DNA of 39,156 bases from UBA2093 sp044340485 (GTDB taxonomy: Bacteria > Actinomycetota > Acidimicrobiia > Acidimicrobiales > Ilumatobacteraceae): contig JBIITN010000018.1 in assembly GCA_044340485.1 (NCBI GenBank), positions 1-39,156 on the forward strand. The letters run 5' to 3'. The notes beneath the pieces were generated by a model. The model saw nothing but the letters and a program-made list of their open reading frames with translations, was not told where the DNA came from and searched no databases. A program made the position numbers and the translations under genes. Below are positions 7,141 through 14,636 of this stretch, one piece after another; the stretch's first letter is position 1; every line of letters begins with the position of its first letter.

Positions 7141-8193
7141 TTACAGGCGATTAAAGGCCAAGACAGGGCCATTCACAGTGATTGCCACGCTGTCTCCCGG
7201 TTGAGGCAGATTCATGGCGTGAAGGCGCATTTCGACCAATTCATCGGTTGGAAGACGAACCACCACGATGCCATCGTGGCCAAAGAAACGTGACATGGTC
7301 GCTACACCAACGCCGTGAGCATGCGAATCAGCTGTAGTGGTGACAAGTTGTTCGGGACGAAGCAATACATCTACCTCACCCACCCCAACATTATTTGCGA
7401 TTGGCAGGTTTCCAAGACCGCAGTGCACCTGGCCATCAGAACCGTGCACTGTTCCCCGCAACACCACCGCATCACCGACAAACTCAGCAACATCTCGACG
7501 TACTGGGGCGCGATACAACGTCACTGGATCTGCGGTTTGTGCAATATGTCCATGGAGCATGACAGCGACTTGGTCGGCGGTTGATAATGCTTCTTGTTGG
7601 TCGTGAGTAACCCATACTGCTGTAGCGCCAGCATTACGCAAGGTAGCCATTACCTCCTCGCGCACTTGTTCTCGCATGCTGGTGTCCAGTGCCGAAAATG
7701 GTTCGTCTAACAAGATGAGATCTGGAGATGGGGCTAAGGCTCGAGCAAGCGCAACCCGTTGCTGCATTCCGCCTGAAAGTTCTTCGGGGCGGCGATTTTC
7801 AAAACCAGTTAAACCAATCATGTCGAGAAGATCAGCAACACGTTTTTTACGTTCTGCACTCGAGGTATGTCGAAGTCCAAACGCGATGTTGCCCGCCACT
7901 GTGAGATGCGGAAATAAAGAACCCTCTTGCGGCACGATCGTGACACCACGCTTTTCAGGGGGAACCGATGTTGTGTGTGCAGACACAACCACTCGTCCCG
8001 CAATTTCGATCTCACCAACATCTGGCTGTTCGAATCCGCTAATCAGGCGAAGGAGCGTTGTTTTTCCACCACCGGATGGGCCCAAGATCGCAGTGAGCGA
8101 GCCCTGTTCGACCACCAAATTGATGTCATCGAGAACGCGATGATTGCCGTATGAATGCGACACACCACGTACAACAAGAGCAGGAGTACTCAT
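7141..8193 (-). CDS. fbpC: Ferric iron ABC transporter, ATP-binding subunit
   Basis: 350 residues from ATG 8193. Walker A GPSGGGKT (38-45), Q-loop VPQEGSLFPHLTV, signature LSGGMQQ (139-145), Walker B LILLDEP (159-165) and the switch VTHD are all intact. The C-terminal part after about 230 is a TOBE-type regulatory domain, as in the CysA/PotA/FbpC group. It powers import of the ligand delivered by the binding protein at 9739. The start overlaps the permease stop as ATGA, a sign of translational coupling. The open frame continues upstream to 8712 but that extension runs through permease coding sequence and is not credible. Iron as substrate is inferred from the binding protein and the iron boxes. 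Confidence 0.93.
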   Translation of the reverse strand: MSTPALVVRGVSHSYGNHRVLDDINLVVEQGSLTAILGPSGGGKTTLLRLISGFEQPDVGEIEIAGRVVVSAHTTSVPPEKRGVTIVPQEGSLFPHLTVAGNIAFGLRHTSSAERKKRVADLLDMIGLTGFENRRPEELSGGMQQRVALARALAPSPDLILLDEPFSALDTSMREQVREEVMATLRNAGATAVWVTHDQQEALSTADQVAVMLHGHIAQTADPVTLYRAPVRRDVAEFVGDAVVLRGTVHGSDGQVHCGLGNLPIANNVGVGEVDVLLRPEQLVTTTADSHAHGVGVATMSRFFGHDGIVVVRLPTDELVEMRLHAMNLPQPGDSVAITVNGPVLAFNRL

Positions 8194-9728
8194 GACTGAT
8201 GCGACCTGCCTTTCACGATTGTGATTGCACTCAACACTGCAGTCGGTACAGCTGCCAACAGCATTAGCGCTACAGCGTAGGGCCCTACTGCCGCGTAATC
8301 GGTCACTGTTGAATACTTCCAAATACTTGTCGCCAATGTCTCGGTTCCTGTTGGACGCAACAACAAAGTGGTCGGAAGCTCTTTGACGGTAGCCAGCATT
8401 ACGAGTGCGGCACCACCTGCGATTCCGGGCAGCGCAATGGGGACTGTGACTTTCAGGATCGTCAACATCTGACCGAGACCAAGACTGCGTGACACTTCCT
8501 CGAGATGAACCGATGATTGTTCTATAGAGGTACGAATGGAAGCAACGGCGAGTGGCAAGAACAACACGACTTGGCCAAGTACGAGTAGCGGCAATTCCTG
8601 ATACACAGGTCGCAGCAGTCGAACACCGGCGTACACCAACGAAATAGCAACCACAATCCCTGGCAATGCGTGCGAGATGTACGTGCTTCGTTCGATCGTG
8701 CGCGTTGGCCATGACGTGAACCTCACAACGCCAATACCAATCGGAAGCGCAATCAGAGTTGCCGCGATAGCTGTAAAAAGACCGATCTGGAAAGATGTCA
8801 CAATCGATTCAAAAACAAGACCTGCGTTCACCGCGGTGGCACTATCTCGCTGCACCCAATTGATGACACTGACAACTGGTACCCCGACACCTGCTGCAAT
8901 AACAAGTGCAGATATCAACCACAACACAGCCATTGTGGGCAGGCTCGTTTTCCACCGAATGTTTCGCGCGACACCTTTACCAATGCGCGCTAGAGACCCA
9001 CGACCTCGAATGCGGCTTTCCAAGACAACAAGAACTGCCGCTGCGAGAACAAGGACCATCGACAAACTTGCAGCACGAGAAGGGTTAAACCCCGAGCGAT
9101 ACGCCCCATAAATCACCCACGTGAACACTTCGTATCGCATGGCCGCAACGGCTCCAAAGTCACTCAGCACATATAAGGCAACAAGAAGTGCGCCTCCCAC
9201 AATTGCGGTACGGACTTGTCGCAATGCCAATCGGAAGATCACATCGAAGGTGGAAGACCCAAGCGATCTCGCAACTTCAATTTGAGCGGGATCAACTCTG
9301 CGTAATGCAGCAGCAACCGGCAACATCACATACGGATAACACGCAAGAGTGAGAACTAGTACAGCACCACGAAAACCACTTAGCCCTGGTTGCCATGAGA
9401 GCCATGCAAATGCTGATAAATAGGACGGGATCGCAAGCGGAACCGACAACAACACGAGCAGCACGGCACGACCGCGGATGGATGTCATTGTGGTGATCCA
9501 CGCAGCAAAGACTCCTATAACAACACTGAAGATGGTGACGCTTGCAGTGAGCAGAAAACTTCGCACCACAAGACGTGCAGTGCGGTCTTGAAAAATCTCG
9601 TCACTAAACGCGCCCCAACCGCTACGAACAACTTGATCGACGAGATACCACAGCGGCAGCAGCGTAATGATTGCACCAAAAAGTGCGGGCAACATCACTG
9701 CCCATGGAGCCCGCACTTTTCGGTTCAT
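8190..9728 (-). CDS. fbpB: Ferric iron ABC transporter, permease subunit (two fused permease domains)
   Basis: 512 residues with about twelve membrane segments, built as two homologous permease halves as in FbpB/SfuB. Each half carries an EAA loop contacting the ATPase: EVARSLGSSTFDVIFRLALR in the first and EVSRSLGLGQMLTILKVTVP in the second. It forms the channel for Fe3+ import with the ATPase encoded just downstream. It begins ten bases after the binding-protein stop and overlaps the ATPase gene by four bases, so the three genes form one operon in the order A-B-C. The sequence is complete and of normal length. Confidence 0.94.
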   Translation of the reverse strand: MNRKVRAPWAVMLPALFGAIITLLPLWYLVDQVVRSGWGAFSDEIFQDRTARLVVRSFLLTASVTIFSVVIGVFAAWITTMTSIRGRAVLLVLLSVPLAIPSYLSAFAWLSWQPGLSGFRGAVLVLTLACYPYVMLPVAAALRRVDPAQIEVARSLGSSTFDVIFRLALRQVRTAIVGGALLVALYVLSDFGAVAAMRYEVFTWVIYGAYRSGFNPSRAASLSMVLVLAAAVLVVLESRIRGRGSLARIGKGVARNIRWKTSLPTMAVLWLISALVIAAGVGVPVVSVINWVQRDSATAVNAGLVFESIVTSFQIGLFTAIAATLIALPIGIGVVRFTSWPTRTIERSTYISHALPGIVVAISLVYAGVRLLRPVYQELPLLVLGQVVLFLPLAVASIRTSIEQSSVHLEEVSRSLGLGQMLTILKVTVPIALPGIAGGAALVMLATVKELPTTLLLRPTGTETLATSIWKYSTVTDYAAVGPYAVALMLLAAVPTAVLSAITIVKGRSHQS

Positions 9729-9738
9729 TGCATACGAA

Positions 9739-10809
9739 TTACTTCGTCAACAGCCCCACAGAAGCCAAGAGCTCTTGTGTTTCTTCTATTGACTTGAGAT
9801 CAGACAAATCGATTGCGGGTGGATTCAAAGTGGACAACTCGGGAAGATCCGAAGCTGGAGCAATACCTGCAACAAGCGGATACTCAAATGTCGAATCAGC
9901 AAAATAGCGCTGTCCTTCTTCAGACAACATGTATTTCACCAACGCTTCGGCTGCTGCTTTGTTTTTAGACGACGACACAATGCCCACACCTGCGACGTTC
10001 ACAAGTCCGCCCGGATCACCCGCAGCGGCAAATTGATTCTTTGCTACCACTGCATCGGCACCTTCATTCTTGATCTTTTCGTAGAGGTAGTAATGATTGA
10101 CCAAACCAAGATTGATTTCGCCAGCATTCACCGCATCGCGTACAAGTCCGTTCTTCTCATACGGCTTTGGTTTATTAGCTGCGAATCCTTCGAGCCACTC
10201 ACGTGCCCCATCTTCACCGCGCAATACACGCAAACCCGTGACAAATGACTGCCACGATGCGTTAGTGGGTGCATAACCAATTTTTCCTGACCATTTTGGA
10301 TCCAGAAGTTCATCAATGGTGGTGGGCGCTGTTGGCACTAATTCGGGGTTGTACACAAACACGCGCACTCGCCCACTGACGCCTGTCCAAGAATTGGAGG
10401 CTGAACGATACGCGGCATCAATATCTTCGATTTCAGAGAGAGTCATTTCAGAAAATAAACCTGCATCTTCTACTGCACCGAGCGCACCGGCGTCTTGTGA
10501 CAAAAAGATGTCGGCAGGTGACGCATCGCCCTCGGTAATAAGAAGTGCGGCCATCTCGCCGCTATCGCCATATCGGACATCAACAGTGATGCCGGTTGCC
10601 GCGGTGAATTGATCGAAGAATGGTTTCACCAATTCCTCGGAACGACCGCTGTACACCGTCACCGTGGTACCGGCCAGATCTGATGTGGGAGTGGTGTCAG
10701 CCGAGGAGTCCGATGAATCGTCGCCACAGGCAGACAACGCGAGCATTGGCAACACAGCCAGTGCCACCGCACGTCGCATGGCTCGAAGAGAAAAGAAACG
10801 CTTAGTCAT
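9739..10809 (-). CDS. fbpA: Ferric iron ABC transporter, substrate-binding lipoprotein
   Basis: 356 residues. A basic, hydrophobic N-terminus ends in the lipobox LSAC with Cys28, so the protein is probably lipid-anchored outside the membrane. A Ser/Asp/Thr-rich linker precedes the domain that begins TVTVYSGRSEELVKPFFDQF, typical of FbpA/FutA-type Fe3+-binding proteins. The twin Tyr motif NHYYLYE (Tyr240, Tyr241) matches the iron-coordinating tyrosines of this family, and DIFLSQDAGALGAVEDAG is the usual hinge block. It is first in the fbp operon. Three DtxR/IdeR-like boxes occupy the 127 bases before its start, so repression by Fe2+-loaded regulator is expected. Confidence 0.95.
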   Translation of the reverse strand: MTKRFFSLRAMRRAVALAVLPMLALSACGDDSSDSSADTTPTSDLAGTTVTVYSGRSEELVKPFFDQFTAATGITVDVRYGDSGEMAALLITEGDASPADIFLSQDAGALGAVEDAGLFSEMTLSEIEDIDAAYRSASNSWTGVSGRVRVFVYNPELVPTAPTTIDELLDPKWSGKIGYAPTNASWQSFVTGLRVLRGEDGAREWLEGFAANKPKPYEKNGLVRDAVNAGEINLGLVNHYYLYEKIKNEGADAVVAKNQFAAAGDPGGLVNVAGVGIVSSSKNKAAAEALVKYMLSEEGQRYFADSTFEYPLVAGIAPASDLPELSTLNPPAIDLSDLKSIEETQELLASVGLLTK

Positions 10810-10839
10810 AGTGGTCTTTCTGTTGGATGAGGTTATCTA

Positions 10840-10853
10840 TTAGGACTCCCTAA
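10840..10853. promoter_or_regulatory. Iron box 1 (DtxR/IdeR-type operator)
   Basis: TTAGG-actc-CCTAA, a perfect 5+4+5 palindrome matching the core of the DtxR/IdeR operator. It is the box closest to fbpA, whose start is 31 bases away. Confidence 0.82.
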
Positions 10854-10861
10854 CCAGTTAC

Positions 10862-10875
10862 TTAGGGCTACCTAA
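10862..10875. promoter_or_regulatory. Iron box 2 (DtxR/IdeR-type operator)
   Basis: TTAGG-gcta-CCTAA, the same 14-bp palindrome as its neighbours and exactly 22 bp after box 1. Confidence 0.82.
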
Positions 10876-10883
10876 CAGATAAG

Positions 10884-10897
10884 TTAGGCATTCCTAA
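10884..10897. promoter_or_regulatory. Iron box 3 (DtxR/IdeR-type operator)
   Basis: TTAGG-catt-CCTAA, again 22 bp from box 2 and 39 bases before the ATG of the divergent FAD gene, so it may serve both directions. Confidence 0.82.
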
Positions 10898-10936
10898 CCC
10901 TCAAACGCAACTTCTGCCCAGTATGTTCAGACAGCA

Positions 10937-12172
10937 ATGACCCCTCCAGCCTCTGTTGACATTGTCGTAGTCGGTGCTGGCTTGGCGGGGCTGTCCTGTG
11001 CAGCTCACCTACATAGGTCTGGTCGAAGTGTTCACATTGTTGAATCCTCTGATGGCGTCGGTGGCAGGGTCCGTTCCGATGTCGTCGATGGCTTCATTCT
11101 TGACCGCGGCTTTCAAGTGGTGCTCACCGAATACCCCGAACTTCATCGGCAACTCGATGTCACAGATCTTGACCTGCGGCTGTTTTCTCCTGGCGCGGCC
11201 GTGTGGATTGATGGGAAAGCTCACATCGTCAGTGACCCATTTCGTGAACCACTCACTACAGCGTCAACTGTCACTGCTCCTATCGGTTCGGTATTAGACA
11301 AGGCTCGCATTGCCTTACTTCGCCAGCGACTTCGTCGTCGTAGTTCTCCCGAGCTACTACGCGGAGAAGATGTCACAACTCTTGTCGCGCTGCAAAATGC
11401 CGGGTTTTCCTCAAAGATGATCGATCGTTTCTTTCGACCGTTGGTCGGCGGAATTCAACTTGACCCAACGTTGAGCGCATCACGACGCATGTTCGACATT
11501 GTCTTTAAAGCACTCGGGTCAGGGTCAGCTGGAGTTCCTGCACTCGGGATGAACAGCATTTCCCAACAACTCCATTCACAACTACCGCCAGATGTGGTGT
11601 CGTTATCTACAGAAGTGAAGTCAGTGAATTCAGATCACGTGATACTTCGAGACGGATCACAGATCAACGCAAAATCGATCGTTATTGCAACCGACGGACC
11701 AACAGCTTCTCGTCTACTTGGCATACCAGCTGTCGCCTCACGAAGCGTGAGTTGTGTGTATTTTGCAGCGCCGACACCGCCAGTCGATCACAAATACATC
11801 ATCTTGAATGGCGAACACGCAGGTCCTGCGTTAAATGTTGCGGTGATGTCGAACGTATCGCCGCACTACGCCCCCGAAGGGCAACACCTCATCGCCGCAG
11901 CGATTCCACAATCGCTAGATGAGCATCTTGAATCGCAAGTACGAGAACAGACGCGTTCATGGTGGGGCACACAGGTTGATCAGTGGAAACATCTAGCGTC
12001 GTACCGCATTCCACATGGTCAACCAGATCAAAGTCCACCTTTTTCACCAAAGCAACGCGTTCGACTAACAGAGTCGCTCTTTGTGTGTGGCGATCACCGC
12101 GATACTGCCTCGATCCAAGGTGCGCTTTTCTCAGGTCGTCGTTGCGCTGAAGCTGTTATAAGCACTTTCTAA
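10937..12172 (+). CDS. FAD-dependent amine-oxidase/protoporphyrinogen-oxidase-like oxidoreductase
   Basis: 411 residues. The N-terminal dinucleotide-binding motif VVGAGLAGLS (11-20), the acidic strand end HIVESSDGVGGRVRSD and the following FILDRGFQV are typical of the amine oxidase/phytoene desaturase superfamily. The C-terminal FAD block reads FVCGDHRDTASIQGALFSGR, another family hallmark. The enzyme probably oxidises or desaturates an organic substrate with FAD; carotenoid, porphyrin or amine substrates cannot be separated here. It is divergent from fbpA and shares the region of three iron boxes, so iron-dependent expression is plausible. It ends twelve bases before the convergent antiporter gene. 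Confidence 0.88.
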   Translation: MTPPASVDIVVVGAGLAGLSCAAHLHRSGRSVHIVESSDGVGGRVRSDVVDGFILDRGFQVVLTEYPELHRQLDVTDLDLRLFSPGAAVWIDGKAHIVSDPFREPLTTASTVTAPIGSVLDKARIALLRQRLRRRSSPELLRGEDVTTLVALQNAGFSSKMIDRFFRPLVGGIQLDPTLSASRRMFDIVFKALGSGSAGVPALGMNSISQQLHSQLPPDVVSLSTEVKSVNSDHVILRDGSQINAKSIVIATDGPTASRLLGIPAVASRSVSCVYFAAPTPPVDHKYIILNGEHAGPALNVAVMSNVSPHYAPEGQHLIAAAIPQSLDEHLESQVREQTRSWWGTQVDQWKHLASYRIPHGQPDQSPPFSPKQRVRLTESLFVCGDHRDTASIQGALFSGRRCAEAVISTF

Positions 12173-12184
12173 ATCAGTACGTCA

Positions 12185-13330
12185 TTAACGCTGGACGGGC
12201 GTCCTTCCCACATACTTGGCAAGCAATGTTCCTGCAGTGGAAATAACCAGCACATAGACAGCAGTGATAGGCCCCAGATCAGCTTCCGAGCCAGCAGCCA
12301 CGCCGAGCCCAGCAATCATGATGGAAAATTCGCCTCGTGGAATCAACGTCAACGCGGAACGCATTCGTGCTTTAGGTCCAACGCCCATGCGCCGTGCGCC
12401 GTACCAGCCCGTCAACATCTTGGTGGCGATGCCACACAAAACCAGAATAAGTGCAGGTAACGCCACCGAAGGAATGTCAGCCGGATCAACCGCTATACCA
12501 AACGATACGAAAAATAGTGCCGCAAATACATCGCGCACCGGCGCCATCAATTCTCTTGCACGTTCGGCGATGGTTCCAGACAACAAGATGCCCAGCAAAA
12601 AAGCGCCAACAGCACCGGAGATTCGCGCTTGCTCAGCACTGCCCGACACGATCAACACGAGACCAAAAATTGTCAACACAAGTAAGTCAGGAGACCTCGT
12701 CATCAACACGCGGCTCATTCGCACAGAAAAGAAAGTTGAAAATCGAATGACAACGTAAAACGTGAAGATCGCCGCCATCGCAATTCCTAGCCCCACACCA
12801 ATAGAGCCTCCAGCGGCCCACACTCCAATAATTGGCAAGAAAATAGCCATCATCATGTCTTCGACAACAAGCACAGACAAGATCATTGGGGTTTCCCTGT
12901 TGCCAAGACGACGAAGATCGGTAAGCAGCTTTGCAATGATGCCCGAGGAAGAGATGTATGTAACCCCACCCATAATCGCAACTGCAAGAGGCTCCCACCC
13001 CATCGCCAATCCGAAAAGCACTCCAGGTGCAGCATTCAAGAGAGCGTCAACAAATCCGATTACCCGACTTGAACGCAGTGTCTCCCGTAATTCCTCGGGA
13101 GAATATTCCAATCCCAACATGAACAACAGCATCGAGACACCGAGCGTTGCGCCCATTTCGATGAATTCTCGTGAATGTTCAATCGGGATTACCCCGCCAT
13201 CGCCAACCACTAACCCGGCAATCAAAAACAAAGGAATTGCTGGGAACTCAATGCGCTCTGCAACCCGTGCTAAGACCGCAAGACCAAAAAGTATCGCCCC
13301 AAGTTCAACCAGTGCGAGACCGTGATCCAC
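12185..13330 (-). CDS. CPA2-type cation:proton antiporter (KhtU/KefB-like)
   Basis: 381 residues from GTG 13330, with about eleven to twelve membrane segments filling almost the whole length. Blocks typical of the Na+/H+ exchanger fold are present: FPAIPLFLIAGLVVGDGG, SMLLFMLGLEYSPEEL, the unwound-helix region of ISSSGIIAKLLTD, and GAFLLGILLSG. It lacks a C-terminal TrkA-N domain, unlike KefB/KefC. The regulatory subunit is the separate gene directly upstream, whose stop is two bases away, as in Bacillus KhtTU. Expected role: K+ or other cation efflux in exchange for protons. The cation is not shown by the sequence. Confidence 0.9.
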   Translation of the reverse strand: MDHGLALVELGAILFGLAVLARVAERIEFPAIPLFLIAGLVVGDGGVIPIEHSREFIEMGATLGVSMLLFMLGLEYSPEELRETLRSSRVIGFVDALLNAAPGVLFGLAMGWEPLAVAIMGGVTYISSSGIIAKLLTDLRRLGNRETPMILSVLVVEDMMMAIFLPIIGVWAAGGSIGVGLGIAMAAIFTFYVVIRFSTFFSVRMSRVLMTRSPDLLVLTIFGLVLIVSGSAEQARISGAVGAFLLGILLSGTIAERARELMAPVRDVFAALFFVSFGIAVDPADIPSVALPALILVLCGIATKMLTGWYGARRMGVGPKARMRSALTLIPRGEFSIMIAGLGVAAGSEADLGPITAVYVLVISTAGTLLAKYVGRTPVQR

Positions 13331-13332
13331 GC

Positions 13333-13812
13333 TTAACCGCTTATGAGTTTGGCTGCAGACTGAACTCCTTGTACCGAGCCCACTACCAACGCGACATCGC
13401 CAACCCTAAACGTGAAGTCTGGCCCCGGACCGGGGATGGAAGTGTCACCACGTAACACTGCAACGATCGAAGCACCCGTCTTTGTGCGAATTGCGCCGTC
13501 TGCGATTGACTTTTGCGCTAACGGCGAGGACTCCTTGATCGTCACCCACTCAATGGACAATCCCTCCACCTCATGGCGTAGATCGGAAAGTTTTTCGGTG
13601 ACCTTGGTTCCGCCCAATAGCTCAACAATTGCGGCGGACTCTTCGGGGCGCAACTCCACCGTTGATGAACACACGTCTTCATCTTCGCTTTGGTAGACCA
13701 ACAAATCTCGTTCACCATCTCGCCGTACGAGAACTCCCACTCTGACGCCCGATGCAGTAACAAATTCATATCGAATGCCAAGTCCTGGCAACTTGACTTC
13801 AAAAATTTCCAT
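13333..13812 (-). CDS. TrkA-C domain regulatory subunit of the antiporter (KhtT-like)
   Basis: 159 residues from ATG 13812. The start MEIFEVKLPGLGIRYEF is characteristic of KhtT-type subunits, and the C-terminal half (about residues 75-159) is a TrkA-C (RCK_C) domain with KSIADGAIRTKTGASIVAVL and the ending GDVALVVGSVQGVQ. Such domains bind small ligands or nucleotides and gate the partner antiporter encoded immediately downstream. The frame continues to a TTG at 13830, but the family begins at the ATG. No strong ribosome-binding site is seen. The 59 bases before it, up to the tetR stop, hold nothing I recognise. Confidence 0.88.
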   Translation of the reverse strand: MEIFEVKLPGLGIRYEFVTASGVRVGVLVRRDGERDLLVYQSEDEDVCSSTVELRPEESAAIVELLGGTKVTEKLSDLRHEVEGLSIEWVTIKESSPLAQKSIADGAIRTKTGASIVAVLRGDTSIPGPGPDFTFRVGDVALVVGSVQGVQSAAKLISG

Positions 13813-13871
13813 GATTCTATTTTGTCTCAACTCGCAGGTATCAGTGCTATTTCAAGCCCCACAGATGCGAA

Positions 13872-14516
13872 CTAACGAGCAATGAAGCCGCTTAACGCAT
13901 TAGCAACAACAGGACCCCATCGTTCTTCAGCCACTGGATTCGGTGAAATGTCGTCAAGAACACGACCAATGACGACTACTTGAAACATCACTGCCATTGC
14001 ACGCGCATCGAGATCGCTGCGAAACCAGCCATTTTGCTGTGCGATGGAAGTCATTTCAGTCAGATCATCTGTCACAGACTCTTGAGTCTCAGCGATCATT
14101 TCGCGAAGAGTTGGACGAATTAAAGCGGCCGCCAAGATCCGCACTCGCATTTGACGCCGTTCGAGACGACCGCTATCTGCAACGCTCGCACGCAAGACTG
14201 AGCGCACACCTCTAAAAAAATCATCACGCGTTTTCGCCGTCTTTACCACTTCGACCAGTTTGTCCGCGTCGACTCGGGCGGTTTCGGCAAAAAGATGGTT
14301 GTACGCGGCATCAATAAGGCCTTCACGCGAACCAAAATGGTGATACACAGATCCGTAATTGACACCTGTCGCCTCACAAATCTCGGGGATGCGAATGAGG
14401 TTCTCGTCTTCTGTCAACAACCGTTCAGCCACCGCTTCTACGGCTTTTGCCATCACCGGCGCCGAACGACCCTGCTTGCGTCTCGGCCGATATACAGGTG
14501 TTGTTCGCTCTGCCAT
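13872..14516 (-). CDS. TetR/AcrR family transcriptional regulator
   Basis: 214 residues. The N-terminal helix-turn-helix covers about residues 20-68, with IRIPEICEATGVNYGSVYHH and FGSREGLIDAAY matching the TetR pattern (recognition helix VNYGSVYHHF). The C-terminal ligand-binding domain is variable and gives no hint of inducer. A Lys/Arg-rich N-terminal tail (RPRRKQGR) precedes the domain. The ribosome-binding site GGGAA is well placed. A palindrome lies within 35 bases upstream of its start, in the gap shared with the divergent carboxyltransferase gene, so autoregulation and control of that gene are the likely roles. Confidence 0.93.
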   Translation of the reverse strand: MAERTTPVYRPRRKQGRSAPVMAKAVEAVAERLLTEDENLIRIPEICEATGVNYGSVYHHFGSREGLIDAAYNHLFAETARVDADKLVEVVKTAKTRDDFFRGVRSVLRASVADSGRLERRQMRVRILAAALIRPTLREMIAETQESVTDDLTEMTSIAQQNGWFRSDLDARAMAVMFQVVVIGRVLDDISPNPVAEERWGPVVANALSGFIAR

Positions 14517-14524
14517 AGAAGATT

Positions 14525-14550
14525 CCCTTTGACCCTCATTTAAAGGGTCA
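14525..14550. promoter_or_regulatory. Overlapping palindromes, probable TetR operator
   Basis: Perfect arms tgaccct (14530-14536) and agggtca (14544-14550) are separated by seven bases. A second inverted repeat, cccttt (14525-14530) and aaaggg (14542-14547), overlaps it. The position just upstream of the TetR-family start and inside the divergent gap is that of an autoregulatory operator. Confidence 0.65.
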
Positions 14551-14636
14551 CGTCTAAAGATAGTGCAAGATCTCGTCTCAATACGTCCTTTCTCTCAGTA
14601 TCACAGCAGCATTTCTCATGCACTAGACATTGACTT

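Noticed and set aside
7141..8712. A 523-codon frame longer than the FbpC protein
   Set aside because: The extra N-terminal part runs through the permease gene in another frame and has low-complexity Cys/Arg-rich composition; the ATGA coupling at 8193 gives the real start.
12762..13325. 187-codon frame on the plus strand, antisense to the antiporter gene
   Set aside because: The composition is that of an antisense shadow of a membrane protein, and the antiporter on the minus strand matches a known family.
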